DNA of 64,000 bases from Trebonia sp963737285 (GTDB lineage: Bacteria > Actinomycetota > Actinomycetes > Streptosporangiales > Streptosporangiaceae): the NCBI GenBank assembly GCA_963737285.1, contig CAVTRT010000003.1:4671475-4735474 (forward strand), given 5' to 3'. The translations under genes and the position numbers were made by a program. The notes under the pieces are model-generated. The model was not told the DNA's origin. It ran no database searches and saw only the letters and a list, made by a program, of their open reading frames with translations. Shown here one piece after another: positions 43,221 to 51,089 of this stretch (positions are counted from its first letter, which is position 1; each line of letters opens with the position of its first letter).

Positions 43221-43237
43221 GGGGATGTTGAAAGGCA

Positions 43238-43849
43238 ATGACGCCCAACACGGAAATGGAGATGAAGATGGCAACTTTGAAGTACGGTGAAGACTTTTCG
43301 GTCGAAACCGATGCGATCCCGGACGCGATCAAAATCGCGTTGATGCAACGGACTTTCGCGCACAAGATGGGGAACGAAGTCAGTGCGGCCGTCGTGTCCC
43401 GCGTGCGGACTGCGCTAGGAACACCCGACGCCACAAAGGATGCAGTGGAAGCGTGGCGTGCGGCGAACGCGCCGCAAGTGGCGGCTTGGGAACGCGAGCT
43501 CCGAGCCGGTATCGTCCAGTCGATCCTTGACGGTACGATGGGAGTGCGGGAAGGCGGACCGCGCAAAGATCCCGTCGAGGCAAAGTTCGAAATGCTCGTC
43601 GTACAGTACATTCGAAGCGTTCTCAAAAGCTCAGGCAAGAAACTGCCGAAGGATGACGAGACGATCCTCGACCTCGGCAATGGCGTGACTCGGACCCGGA
43701 GTCAGATGATTGCCAACGCCAAGGCGAGTCAGGGCGACCGGCTGCGGCGCGAAGCGGAAAAGATGGTTCGGGAAGAGCAGCGCCTTGCGGAACGCGCCGA
43801 GAAGGAAGCGGCAAAGCCGGAAATGAACGCGGAAGCGCTCGGCATCTAG
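43238..43849 (+). CDS. Early rightward protein with LGI tail
   Basis: 203 residues in one frame. MTPNTEMEMKMATLKYGEDF, helical core (IKIALMQRTFAHKMGNEVSA, FEMLVVQYIRSVLKSSGKK), and a charged C-terminal helix (LRREAEKMVREEQRLAERAE) ending EMNAEALGI. GAAAGG lies 3 nt before ATG 43238. The only gene between the early promoter and the palindromic promoter; a regulator of the late unit or an early host-takeover protein are both possible. No family recognised. Confidence 0.6.
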   Translation: MTPNTEMEMKMATLKYGEDFSVETDAIPDAIKIALMQRTFAHKMGNEVSAAVVSRVRTALGTPDATKDAVEAWRAANAPQVAAWERELRAGIVQSILDGTMGVREGGPRKDPVEAKFEMLVVQYIRSVLKSSGKKLPKDDETILDLGNGVTRTRSQMIANAKASQGDRLRREAEKMVREEQRLAERAEKEAAKPEMNAEALGI

Positions 43850-43863
43850 TCGCAAGAAAGGTC

Positions 43864-43901
43864 TTGACAACGCCACCATTTGGGATATAATGGTGGCGTT
43901 G
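43864..43901 (+). promoter_or_regulatory. Perfect consensus promoter inside a 13-bp palindrome
   Basis: TTGACA (43864-43869), 16-bp spacer, TATAAT (43886-43891). Arms CAACGCCACCATT (43868-43880) and AATGGTGGCGTTG (43889-43901) are perfectly complementary around an 8-nt loop, so the palindrome covers the spacer and the -10 box. It faces the whole rightward unit. A dimeric repressor bound here would block polymerase; the same sequence could also act as a hairpin after the gene ending at 43849. Confidence 0.75.
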
Positions 43902-44158
43902 ACTTCAAGGAGGCCACCCGGAGAAAGGAAAGTAAAGACCAAGTAAAGCTGAAGTAAAAGAGAATTCCCCAGCAAGTAACCGGGGGGCTGGCCAAGTAGA
44001 GATCCTACTCGGGCGGCCTTCGGCGGTCCCTAATTGATGCGAGACGTAAAAACACTATGGCCACGCTCTCTTCTCTCCCCCAAACATTTCAATTGATTCC
44101 AGCAGCCCAAGGGCTTTCTTTAAGTCATCCAAGACCACTCCCCAATGCCGTGTCTTGA
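43902..44158 (+). other. Leader region after the palindromic promoter
   Basis: About 250 bp with an AAGTAAAG-rich start, then CCCC...GGGGGG and GGGCGGCC...GGCGGTCC segments that could fold as RNA. A 33-codon ORF from ATG 44057 (MATLSSLPQTFQLIPAAQGL) may be the true N-terminus of the following nuclease after an indel. No tRNA seen. Confidence 0.4.
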
Positions 44159-44597
44159 ATGCCCCTCTTTCACACGATCGCGCCGCCCCTCCGTTGGGCT
44201 TACTCCGTTCCGGCCCGCGCGGGCGCGGCGGCGCGGCCATTCACGGCAGAAGCCGCAGGGCTTTCTCTCGAACGCCGTCTCCACGATCTGACCGGGGCGC
44301 GGTCGGAATGGTTCAAGTTCTGTGACGCTTCGGGCATTCACCACTGTCAGATTGACGGCCTCCTTGCTTTTCAAGAAAAAGATTATCTTGTTCGAGTGCA
44401 AGCTTCGTTGGCACTCTTACGTTAAGGGACAAATCTTTAAGCTGCTGAAGCCAGTTGTCGAAGCGGCTTACTTGTCGAAGCTGGTCTGTCCGGTTGTGGT
44501 GCTCCAGAACAGCTCTTTCCTTCCGCGCGCTTTGAATGAAATCTTAGAAGCTGCCCGGCCCGACAAAATTGTCCGATGGAGCCTCGGACAACCCTGA
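44159..44597 (+). CDS. PD-(D/E)xK nuclease-like protein, paralogue A (one frameshift)
   Basis: Seen: EAAGLSLERRLHDLTGARSE, WFKFCDASGIHHCQIDGLLA, then after a shift near 44392 LFECKLRWHSYVKGQ, LLKPVVEAAYLSKLVCPVVV. The Q-x-D ... F-E-C-K-L pattern is the D ... E-x-K core of the PD-(D/E)xK fold. It aligns block by block with the protein at 45355. Phage nucleases of this type resolve branched DNA or assist packaging. The start is uncertain (see the leader entry). Confidence 0.6.
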
Positions 44598-44742
44598 TCG
44601 GCCCATTCTTTCCAAGCCGTCTCTCTCACCCCCCTATCACGCACCGTTGCCTTTTAATAAGATGGCGGCGCGGCAATCTGTCTTTCCTCCCCCCCCCCGA
44701 GACTGATTCGCCGCACCCGAGTAATCGCAGTGTGGAGCAATC

Positions 44743-45358
44743 TTGGTGGCTGGCCTCGACGACCTCCCCGACGATCTACTCGAAATAGGCGATGCGCGCG
44801 GTCCACGGCAGCGGACTGCCCCGCCGAAGGTGGAGGTCATCCGTTCGTTGGGCGCGGATGACCTCCACCTCCTCACTACACCCCTTCCCGAGGCAGCGCC
44901 AGCAAAGCCTCTCAGCCGCCTCAAGCATTCCCACCACGAAGCTGCTCGCCTCATGGCAATCGGAACGCCCGACGTAGAGATCTCACTCTACACAGGCTAC
45001 AGTAACGCATATCTGTCTACACTTCGAAGCAGCGATCCGGCCTTTCGAGAACTGCTTTCACATTACGCCGATCATCAAGAACAAAAACACGTTGATGTCG
45101 TTGAGAGGATGCGACAGCTTCGGTCTAAACTCCCTCGAAGAACTCCAAGATCGTCTCAACTCCGACCCGGATGGGTGGTCTCGCCGAGAGCTGATGGAAT
45201 TGGCCGATCTGATGCTGCTGAAGCCGATTCAAGCCACCAGATCGGTCGGAGCAGGAGGAAATGGTCCTGCAAGCCCTGTGCAGATCGCAGTCAACTTTGT
45301 GACCGCGCCGGACAGCACGAAAACGATCGAACATCAACCGAGCGAGCCCAACAAATGA
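44743..45358 (+). CDS. Small-terminase-like protein (one frameshift)
   Basis: About 205 residues. HHEAARLMAIGTPDVEISLY, TGYSNAYLSTLRSSDPAFRE, LLSHYADHQEQKHVDVVERM form a helix-turn-helix followed by a helical oligomerisation region, as in phage small terminase subunits that recognise DNA for packaging. A shift near 45120 restores GLNSLEELQDRLNSDPDGWS and the end EHQPSEPNK. The start ORF at 44743 (GTG) is plausible. Position upstream of structural genes fits. Recognition is by pattern, not by a clear family match. Confidence 0.6.
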
Positions 45359-45829
45359 TCCGCCGCATTGACGGCCTCAAGAAGAGCTGAGCTTCTCTCA
45401 GAGCGTCCTTCCGTTATTCCAGTTGGTCGTCCGCGCGGCTCCAAAGCAGCCGGTCTCCGCTACGAGCACGCCTTCGGTGCAGCGCTCCCCCAGCTGAAGC
45501 ACGGCCCCTGGTTTTCCTTTCAAGACAATGCCGGCTTCGGCTACTGTCAGCCCGACTTCCTGTTGGAACGGACCAATTCCGTCGTCCTGTTCGAGTGCAA
45601 ACTAAGCTTAGTTGCCGAAGCCTTCGAGCAGCTTTTTGGCCTATACAAGCCGGTTGTCGAAAGAGCGCTGGGAAAAGAAGCCTTCGGAATTGTAGTGACG
45701 AAACATCTGAGACCGAGCGGCGGGCTAGCGATCTGTAGCCGCCTCGAAGATGCTCTCTACCAAGCCGTGCTGAAGAAGCCAACCGTACTGCATTGGCTTG
45801 GTGTCCCGGCTCAACTGAAGGCAGCTTAA
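45355..45829 (+). CDS. PD-(D/E)xK nuclease-like protein, paralogue B (one frameshift)
   Basis: ATG 45355 overlaps the preceding stop (ATGA) and starts MIRRIDGLKK; a shift near 45385 leads to ELLSERPSVIPVGRPRGSKA, AAGLRYEHAFGAALPQLKHG, WFSFQDNAGFGYCQPDFLLE and VVLFECKLSLVAEAFEQLFG. QPDF ... LFECK is the D ... E-x-K catalytic core. Paralogous to the protein at 44159: AAGL, WF-F-D--G--YCQ-D-LL, LFECKL and KPVVE are shared. Together they bracket the small-terminase-like gene. Confidence 0.68.
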
Positions 45830-45831
45830 CT

Positions 45832-46141
45832 ATGACAACTGAAATGAAACCTATGTCTGGTGCAAGAGGAGCGTTTGACAACATGAGCAGCGTTGGAGAC
45901 GAGACCAAGGCGAACCTGCCCGGCGCGATGAAGCCGACTTCTGGAACTGGCGGTGGCAAAGCTGGCTATGGCCGGAACGCCGCACCAAACCAGAAACACT
46001 CTCCGGGAACGGCCGCGGGTGAAAGCCAGCTTATCCGGCGCGGTCGGAGAGCTTCACAAACAGCACCCCCATCCCTACACTGATCACGGCCCGTTTCGGA
46101 CCCACACTCCGCAGCCTGACGGTGACGGAGCTAAGAAATAA
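45832..46141 (+). CDS. Small phage protein (one frameshift)
   Basis: About 103 residues. MTTEMKPMSGARGAFDNMSS, a Gly/Asn-rich middle (GGGKAGYGRNAAPNQKHSPG), and after a shift near 46025 GAVGELHKQHPHPYTDHGPF to DGDGAKK. The His-rich E-L-H-x-Q-H-P-x-P-Y-x-D-H-G-P segment recurs in small proteins of other phages as far as I know, without a function. Starts 2 nt after the previous stop. Confidence 0.5.
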
Positions 46142-46144
46142 TTC

Positions 46145-46396
46145 ATGCCTAGCAAGATTGCATTTCTAACCAAGGAAATCTCGCCACATCTTCTCTGTGC
46201 TCATATTGCTGACACTGAAAATCTTGAAATGGTTGTCGCAGTGGTACGGATTGATGGGCATTGGAGAACAACATGGAGTAATGGTGGTGATACTGCTAGT
46301 TTATCGATGGCTGCTCTCAAACTGATGGCAGATATACAAGATAAGATGCACGGTATGGATTTAACTTGGTCGCCACCAGAGAAGGAATCTGCTTGA
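46145..46396 (+). CDS. Small hypothetical protein
   Basis: 83 residues: MPSKIAFLTKEISPHLLCAH, LEMVVAVVRIDGHWRTTWSN, then a helix (SMAALKLMADIQDKMHGMDL). Beta-hairpin plus helix, AT-rich. Stop overlaps the next start (TGATG). No family recognised. Confidence 0.55.
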   Translation: MPSKIAFLTKEISPHLLCAHIADTENLEMVVAVVRIDGHWRTTWSNGGDTASLSMAALKLMADIQDKMHGMDLTWSPPEKESA

Positions 46397-46626
46397 TGAC
46401 TCGACCGAACTCCAATCCGAATCGGCTCGATGATACTGGTCGGGCAAAACGCCTGAACTCTCCGCCCCCGCTCGCGACCGATTACCGATATGGAATGGAG
46501 TTCGGCCGCTCCAGTCCCGGTTGGGACGGTGGCGGGGGCGGGCATTCTCCAGACCGCCTCGCACCTAACAGTGGTGTCATTTTGAATGGATTGTCCGGTG
46601 CAATCCAGTACTTGAAGCGCTGCTAG
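46396..46626 (+). CDS. Small Gly/Pro/Asn-rich hypothetical protein
   Basis: 76 residues: MTRPNSNPNRLDDTGRAKRL, then GWDGGGGGHSPDRLAPNSGV and NGLSGAIQYLKRC. ATG 46396 overlaps the previous stop. Largely disordered; precedes the tailspike gene by 5 nt. Might be a tailspike chaperone or adaptor; no direct evidence. Confidence 0.5.
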   Translation: MTRPNSNPNRLDDTGRAKRLNSPPPLATDYRYGMEFGRSSPGWDGGGGGHSPDRLAPNSGVILNGLSGAIQYLKRC

Positions 46627-46631
46627 CTGTA

Positions 46632-48582
46632 ATGGCTTCTTCTGCTGGCTTGCTAATCTCAAATGCTGAACAGCAATTCCTGGATAACAACGGGACCCCG
46701 ATAGCAGGTGGTTTCGTCTATATGTACGTGCCGGGTACGACTACTCCAAGCTCGACTTGGAATGATCCACTTCTGACTGTTCTTAATACCAATCCAATTC
46801 TGCTAGATCAAGGCGGCCGGGCGATTATTTGGGGTCAGCCCGGTAATTCATATCGTCAGCTCGTGACCGATATGAACGGCAACTTGATCTGGGATCAAGT
46901 CACGTCAATTCCAAATGATCAGAACTTTCCTGATCCGGTAGCTGGTGACGTCATCTATGGAGTTGGAACAAGTTGGGAAGCTGAAAACCTTTCGACGTTG
47001 GTAGGGCAACTGTTGCCTGGCATCCAAGCCGTCAATGTTGTTGTAAATATTGCAGCACTGCGAAGCGCAACATCGACTTCATTGACTTACGCCCCAACTT
47101 GGGTGGAAGGTTATTCGACTGTAAATGATGGTGGTGAGGGACTCTTCCAACCGTCTAGTTCATTTGCCGATAACGGAGGCACCATTATTGTCGATGCTTC
47201 AAGTCGTACCTGGGTACGAGCAACACGTCTTGCAGAGCCGACAAATGTTGCATGGTTCGGTGGCATCAGTAGTAACAATGATGTCACTGCAGCGATCCAA
47301 TCAGCGATAAATGCCGCGGGAGCTGGCAGGTTGGTGGACCAATTTTCTTTCCTCCTGGTTTTTTCAATATTTCGAGCACGCTCAACATCACTAATCCAAA
47401 TACGATTCTGCTTGGTTCTGGTAAAAGAAATACAATTCTTAATTGGACTCCTGCCAGCGGAACAGTAGTCTCTTTTAATGGAAGCTCGTTGATCGGTTGT
47501 GGCATTAAAGATTTGACAATTGCGCCGGCAGTCAATCAAAGTAGTGGAACACTGCTGTGCTGAGTGGAATGTTTGAGTTCAGTGCACAAGATATCTATCT
47601 TGGAAGTCCTTCAGCAGAATCATTTTCATTGCTGTCAGCAAACGGCACTGAAATTTTTCTTGAAAACATTGAAGGCGGTCATGCGAATGGTATTGGAATT
47701 TCGTTGTCTGGAGGGAACGATTATTATTTGAGAAATTGTGCTCTTAATCTGAATGGCACTGCAGGAACTCCAATTTCTGTCTCTTCTCTACCAAATGGTG
47801 CTCTTTGGATTACTGACTGCACTTTCTTGAATGGAGACTTCTCCATTTTTGCAAATGTCTCTTACGCTACGCTGAAAGGAGTTTACTTGACTCCGCACAA
47901 AGTGCAGTACAATTTAACAGCTGTTCACAGCTTCATTTAGAGAGCTGTGAGTTCGCAAATCGCCCCGGTATGGGGGCAACATTTGTAGGATGTGCTGACT
48001 TTACTGTCTCTGGCTGCATGTTTGAAAATAATGGTGATACTGCAATCGAGATCGGTGTAAATTGCTACAACTTCTCTATTCATGACAATACCTTAGCCGA
48101 TAATAGTATTGTAAATAGTGTGAATGGAAATGGTATCGCTGTTGACGGAACCTGTACTGAATTTCACAATCCATGACAATATAATTGCCAATATTTCGAC
48201 TGGACAAATCAAATATGGTATTTTGTTGTCTGCTGACTTTGGCTAGGCCAAGCTAAGATCGTCAAAGACAATATCTTAATTGGGGCACAGACAGCTGGTA
48301 TAATAAATAGTCTTACAACTACCTCACAGCTGGTAAGAGATAACTATCCTGGACAAGCCGAAAGTGACTTTACAATTGATGTAACGACCGCGGGGCCGAC
48401 CGGCTCTGCACTGCACGGTCTTCCTGGTACTCCTCAGTCTGTTCATGCTACACCGGGCGCAGATTGGGGTGCTGGTGAGCGGTGGTGGGTTGCGTCAAGT
48501 TACTTCGACGACTGTCACTATTGAAATGTCGGCTACGCCAGCTGGAATAGTTCCATTCTATGTCCATGCAACATTGTTTTGA
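46632..48582 (+). CDS. Tailspike with pectate-lyase-type beta helix (several frameshifts)
   Basis: About 640 residues. The N-terminal 120 residues (ISNAEQQFLDNNGTPIAGGF, VYMYVPGTTTPSSTWNDPLL, NPILLDQGGRAIIW) are the common particle-binding domain of tailspikes. Then AAIQSAINAAGAG, a shift near 47335 to GGPIFFPPGFFNISSTL, and rungs such as LIGCGIKDLTIAP and FEFSAQDIYLGSP show a Pectate_lyase_3 right-handed beta helix. At least three further shifts follow to the stop at 48580-48582. AT-richer than the genes after it. Likely binds and depolymerises host surface polysaccharide. Confidence 0.75.
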
Positions 48583-48594
48583 CGAGAAAAAACA

Positions 48595-48645
48595 GAAATG
48601 AAAATAGTCTTTGCTCGACGAGAAATGAAAATAGTCTTTGCTCTT
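48595..48645 (+). repeat. Tandem duplication at the start of the next gene
   Basis: GAAATGAAAATAGTCTTTGC occurs twice, 27 bp apart. It repeats the first codons of the gene at 48625 and so creates two possible starts, MKIVFARRE and MKIVFALF. Confidence 0.85.
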
Positions 48646-50473
48646 TTTATTTTGTTGCTGATGCCATCTCTAGTTTGGGCTCAGCAAATTCCGAGCAAGT
48701 GTGTGACGACGGTAGCAGCTGGTGGGACGGGGGATGCAATCCAACTACCGCAGTTGCCGTGTTGGCCAACCACGACGATGGTGGTTCTTCAGATCAACGC
48801 GCCGAACTTGACTAGCACCCCGACCATCTCGGTTAACGGGAGCACACCGATCAGGGTAGTCAATTTCGACGGCACTCCTCTGACACCTGACGTGTTTTTG
48901 CCTGGCCAATACAGAATTTTGACCTATAACGGCTCAAATTGGCTTGTAATGACCGCCGGCGCGGAGAACGGTCTTCCCTATACTGGCACGGTGGTTTATA
49001 ACGGGCCACTCGACGGAGTGACTCCAGCTGACTCGGCGATTGTCGCCGCGATTGCATCGGTTCCGCCTGGCGGAACGTTAGTGATGCCTCCAGGCCAACC
49101 GCTGCTGACTTCGGCAACGCAAATTCCACTCAATAATATCACAATTCAATGTCAAGCGACTCCAAACGCTTCGAATGCTCCTCTTTCTGGATCAGGAAAA
49201 ATCGGCACTTATGGTACGACATTTCTTCTGACCAGCACTAGCGGAATTTCTGTCTTCGGACTCAAGGCCGGCGTCACGGTTTCTGGTTGCAATTTCTATT
49301 GGCCCAACCAGAACGGTGTTGCTGTCAATCCAATCGTATACCCGCCGCTGTTTTCGGAAGTCCCCGGAAACCCACCAGAAAATATCCATCTCGAAAACAT
49401 CCATGTCATAAATGCGTACGATTTCTGGGATCAAAACAACATCAACGATACATATGGAAATATTCGTTTGCTAAATTCAGACGTGTACGCAATTCATAAT
49501 GTTTGGCAGCTTGGCAACGTTCAAGAGACGCTGGTAGTCGATAACGTGGTCAGCAACCCATCGCTGTTTTATGATGGCGCGGTCTCTTCCCCGGCCAATC
49601 TGAGGAATTGGACCAAATTGCACGGGCGATGGCTGCATGTCTTTGGCAATGGCGGTCCGGTGATCGGTTCGACCTTAGGTGTCGGAGGCATACATACTGG
49701 CCAGTTGACCGTCGTTGATTATGCGATCGGCGTCTATGTCGATCCGACCGGGTGGCTCGACAAATCCTCGTTCGGCCCAAACACGACCTTTGATAGCGAC
49801 GAACAGGTGCTTCTCGTCGGGCCGAATGGTGGCGGCATTAGCCGGGTCACGTTCGGCGGCCGATATTATGCCTTCGACACCCAGGGCGGCACCAGTAACG
49901 GAGGGGCGTTTGTCATCAATAATCCGGCCCACGTGGACGGCAGCGAAGACGTTTCTATAACTGGCACGCTGGCTGGCGGAAACGGCAGCTTCTTTACCTG
50001 CATCGGTACAAACATGAATGTAATTAATATTCATGACACCCAGATACAGAACTATGGAGAGAGCACGACGACCGGCCCATACTACGGCGTTTATGTGAAT
50101 TGCCCGAACGCTTACGTTACCATCAACGGAAATACCATGTTCCCCGGAGTGGTCGGGTCAAACCTGGGGATAGCCATTTTGGCCGCGCATTCTGCTGTGA
50201 TCGGGAACAACTCAATCCTCTCGGCATTCGACGCCATGCATCTTTCCAGGCTTTACGGGTCAGGCCGCGGTCACTGGGAACATCGCGACCAACTCGCAGG
50301 ACACCTATTCGGTGCCCTCGACCTTCGGTCAGAACGTTGCCTTCGGGGTCAATAGCTTCGACAAGGTGAATCCGGCCTTGGGGCAATTCAAGACGCCGCT
50401 TCCCGGGTCTTGTGCTGGCCTGCCGCCGGGGACATGGTGGAGCAACACTCTTGTTGTAAGTGTCTGTCCGTGA
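48625..50473 (+). CDS. Beta-helix protein with Sec signal peptide (one frameshift)
   Basis: About 615 residues. Signal peptide MKIVFALFILLLMPSLVWAQ. Then a small beta domain (STPTISVNGSTPIRVVNFDG), and a right-handed beta helix (PPGGTLVMPPGQPLLTSATQ, GVTVSGCNFYWPNQNG, NIHVINAYDFWDQNN type rungs, PNAYVTINGNTMFPGVVGSN). A shift near 50235 gives GFTGQAAVTGNIATNSQDTY and ends CAGLPPGTWWSNTLVVSVCP. I chose the second Met (48625) because it directly precedes the hydrophobic core. Tailspike-like fold, but with an export signal. GC-rich compared with the gene before it. Confidence 0.65.
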
Positions 50474-50736
50474 CGAAGCTGGTCAAAATTTGTTTGTTGC
50501 TATTGCTGATGGCGGGTTCCGCGTTTGCCCAACAACAGCCCTATCCGCTTAAGCCTTTTCAATGCTCGACTGGTCAATGGGTCTACGGATTCAATCCTGC
50601 AACGCATGGCCTGCCGGGCTGGTTCTGCAGGAAAGTCTACCCGCCGATCGGCGGAATCGGAGGCTCTTTCTCGTGCGTTTGGCAAGTCACGGTGATGAAT
50701 GGAATCATAACTAACGCTCAGACAGGGCCATGCTAA
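50470..50736 (+). CDS. Small secreted Cys-rich protein, paralogue 1
   Basis: 88 residues. GTG 50470 overlaps the previous stop (GTGA). Signal peptide: KLVKICLLLLLMAGSAFAQ. Mature: YPLKPFQCSTGQWVYGFNPA, GWFCRKVYPP, GSFSCVWQVTVMNGIITNAQ, ending TGPC. Four Cys, probably two disulphides. It shares the spaced pattern PFQC-x-TGQ, FNP, GW-x-C, F-x-C and NG with the next gene. Family not recognised. Confidence 0.6.
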   Translation: MTKLVKICLLLLLMAGSAFAQQQPYPLKPFQCSTGQWVYGFNPATHGLPGWFCRKVYPPIGGIGGSFSCVWQVTVMNGIITNAQTGPC

Positions 50737-51089
50737 TCAGGAATTGGGCTAAGATAGTTGGACTTATCGGCGCTTTGGTTGTCTCGTGGCCAGCTTTGCC
50801 CACAAGGCTACCCGCTCGTTCCGTTCCAGTGCCCACTGGCCAATCAGTTTTCTCATTCAATCCCAACTTCGGTTCGACTGGATGGATGTGCCAACAGACG
50901 CCTGGAAGCAGTTCTGTTAACGGAGTCTTCACTTGCCCGAGCCTGACGCTGCAGAACGGTGTTGTAGTAAGCGCGGCGAACGGAACCTGCGGCTCGATTG
51001 ATCAAAACGTACTTGGGACCGGCACTAGTATAACAGCTTGTCTCGGAACTGGAACTGGACCGAACGCTTGTCTAGGAACTGGCTCATGA
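50730..51089 (+). CDS. Small secreted Cys-rich protein, paralogue 2 (frameshifted)
   Basis: About 119 residues, overlapping the previous gene by 7 nt. Hydrophobic start MLIRNWAKIVGLIGALVVS. Two nearby shifts between 50795 and 50835 recover QGYPLVPFQC before PTGQSVFSFNPNFGSTGWMC, GVFTCPSLTLQNGVVVSAAN and GTC. Then a Gly/Thr repeat (LGTGTSITACLGTGTGPNAC). The domain matches paralogue 1. The stop overlaps the next start (ATGA). Confidence 0.5.
   Translation: MLIRNWAKIVGLIGALVVSWPALPTRLPARSVPVPTGQSVFSFNPNFGSTGWMCQQTPGSSSVNGVFTCPSLTLQNGVVVSAANGTCGSIDQNVLGTGTSITACLGTGTGPNACLGTGS

Larger units (their letters stand above)
42648..43237 (+). promoter_or_regulatory. Divergent control region
   Basis: About 590 bp between the leftward unit and the rightward gene at 43238. 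I see no convincing gene, although a frame is open on the minus strand up to 42926. It holds an A/T homopolymer block (around 42820-42845), a direct repeat, motif copy 4, a 10-bp palindrome and a sigma70-like promoter, each listed separately. Probably the early promoter and operator region, and possibly the replication origin; the latter is speculation. Confidence 0.6.

Noticed and set aside
43902..44056. tRNA or tmRNA-like gene after the palindromic promoter
   Set aside because: G/C-rich pairing segments are present, but no T-loop (GGTTCRANNCC) or acceptor stem with plausible spacing could be found. No tRNA was seen anywhere in the window.
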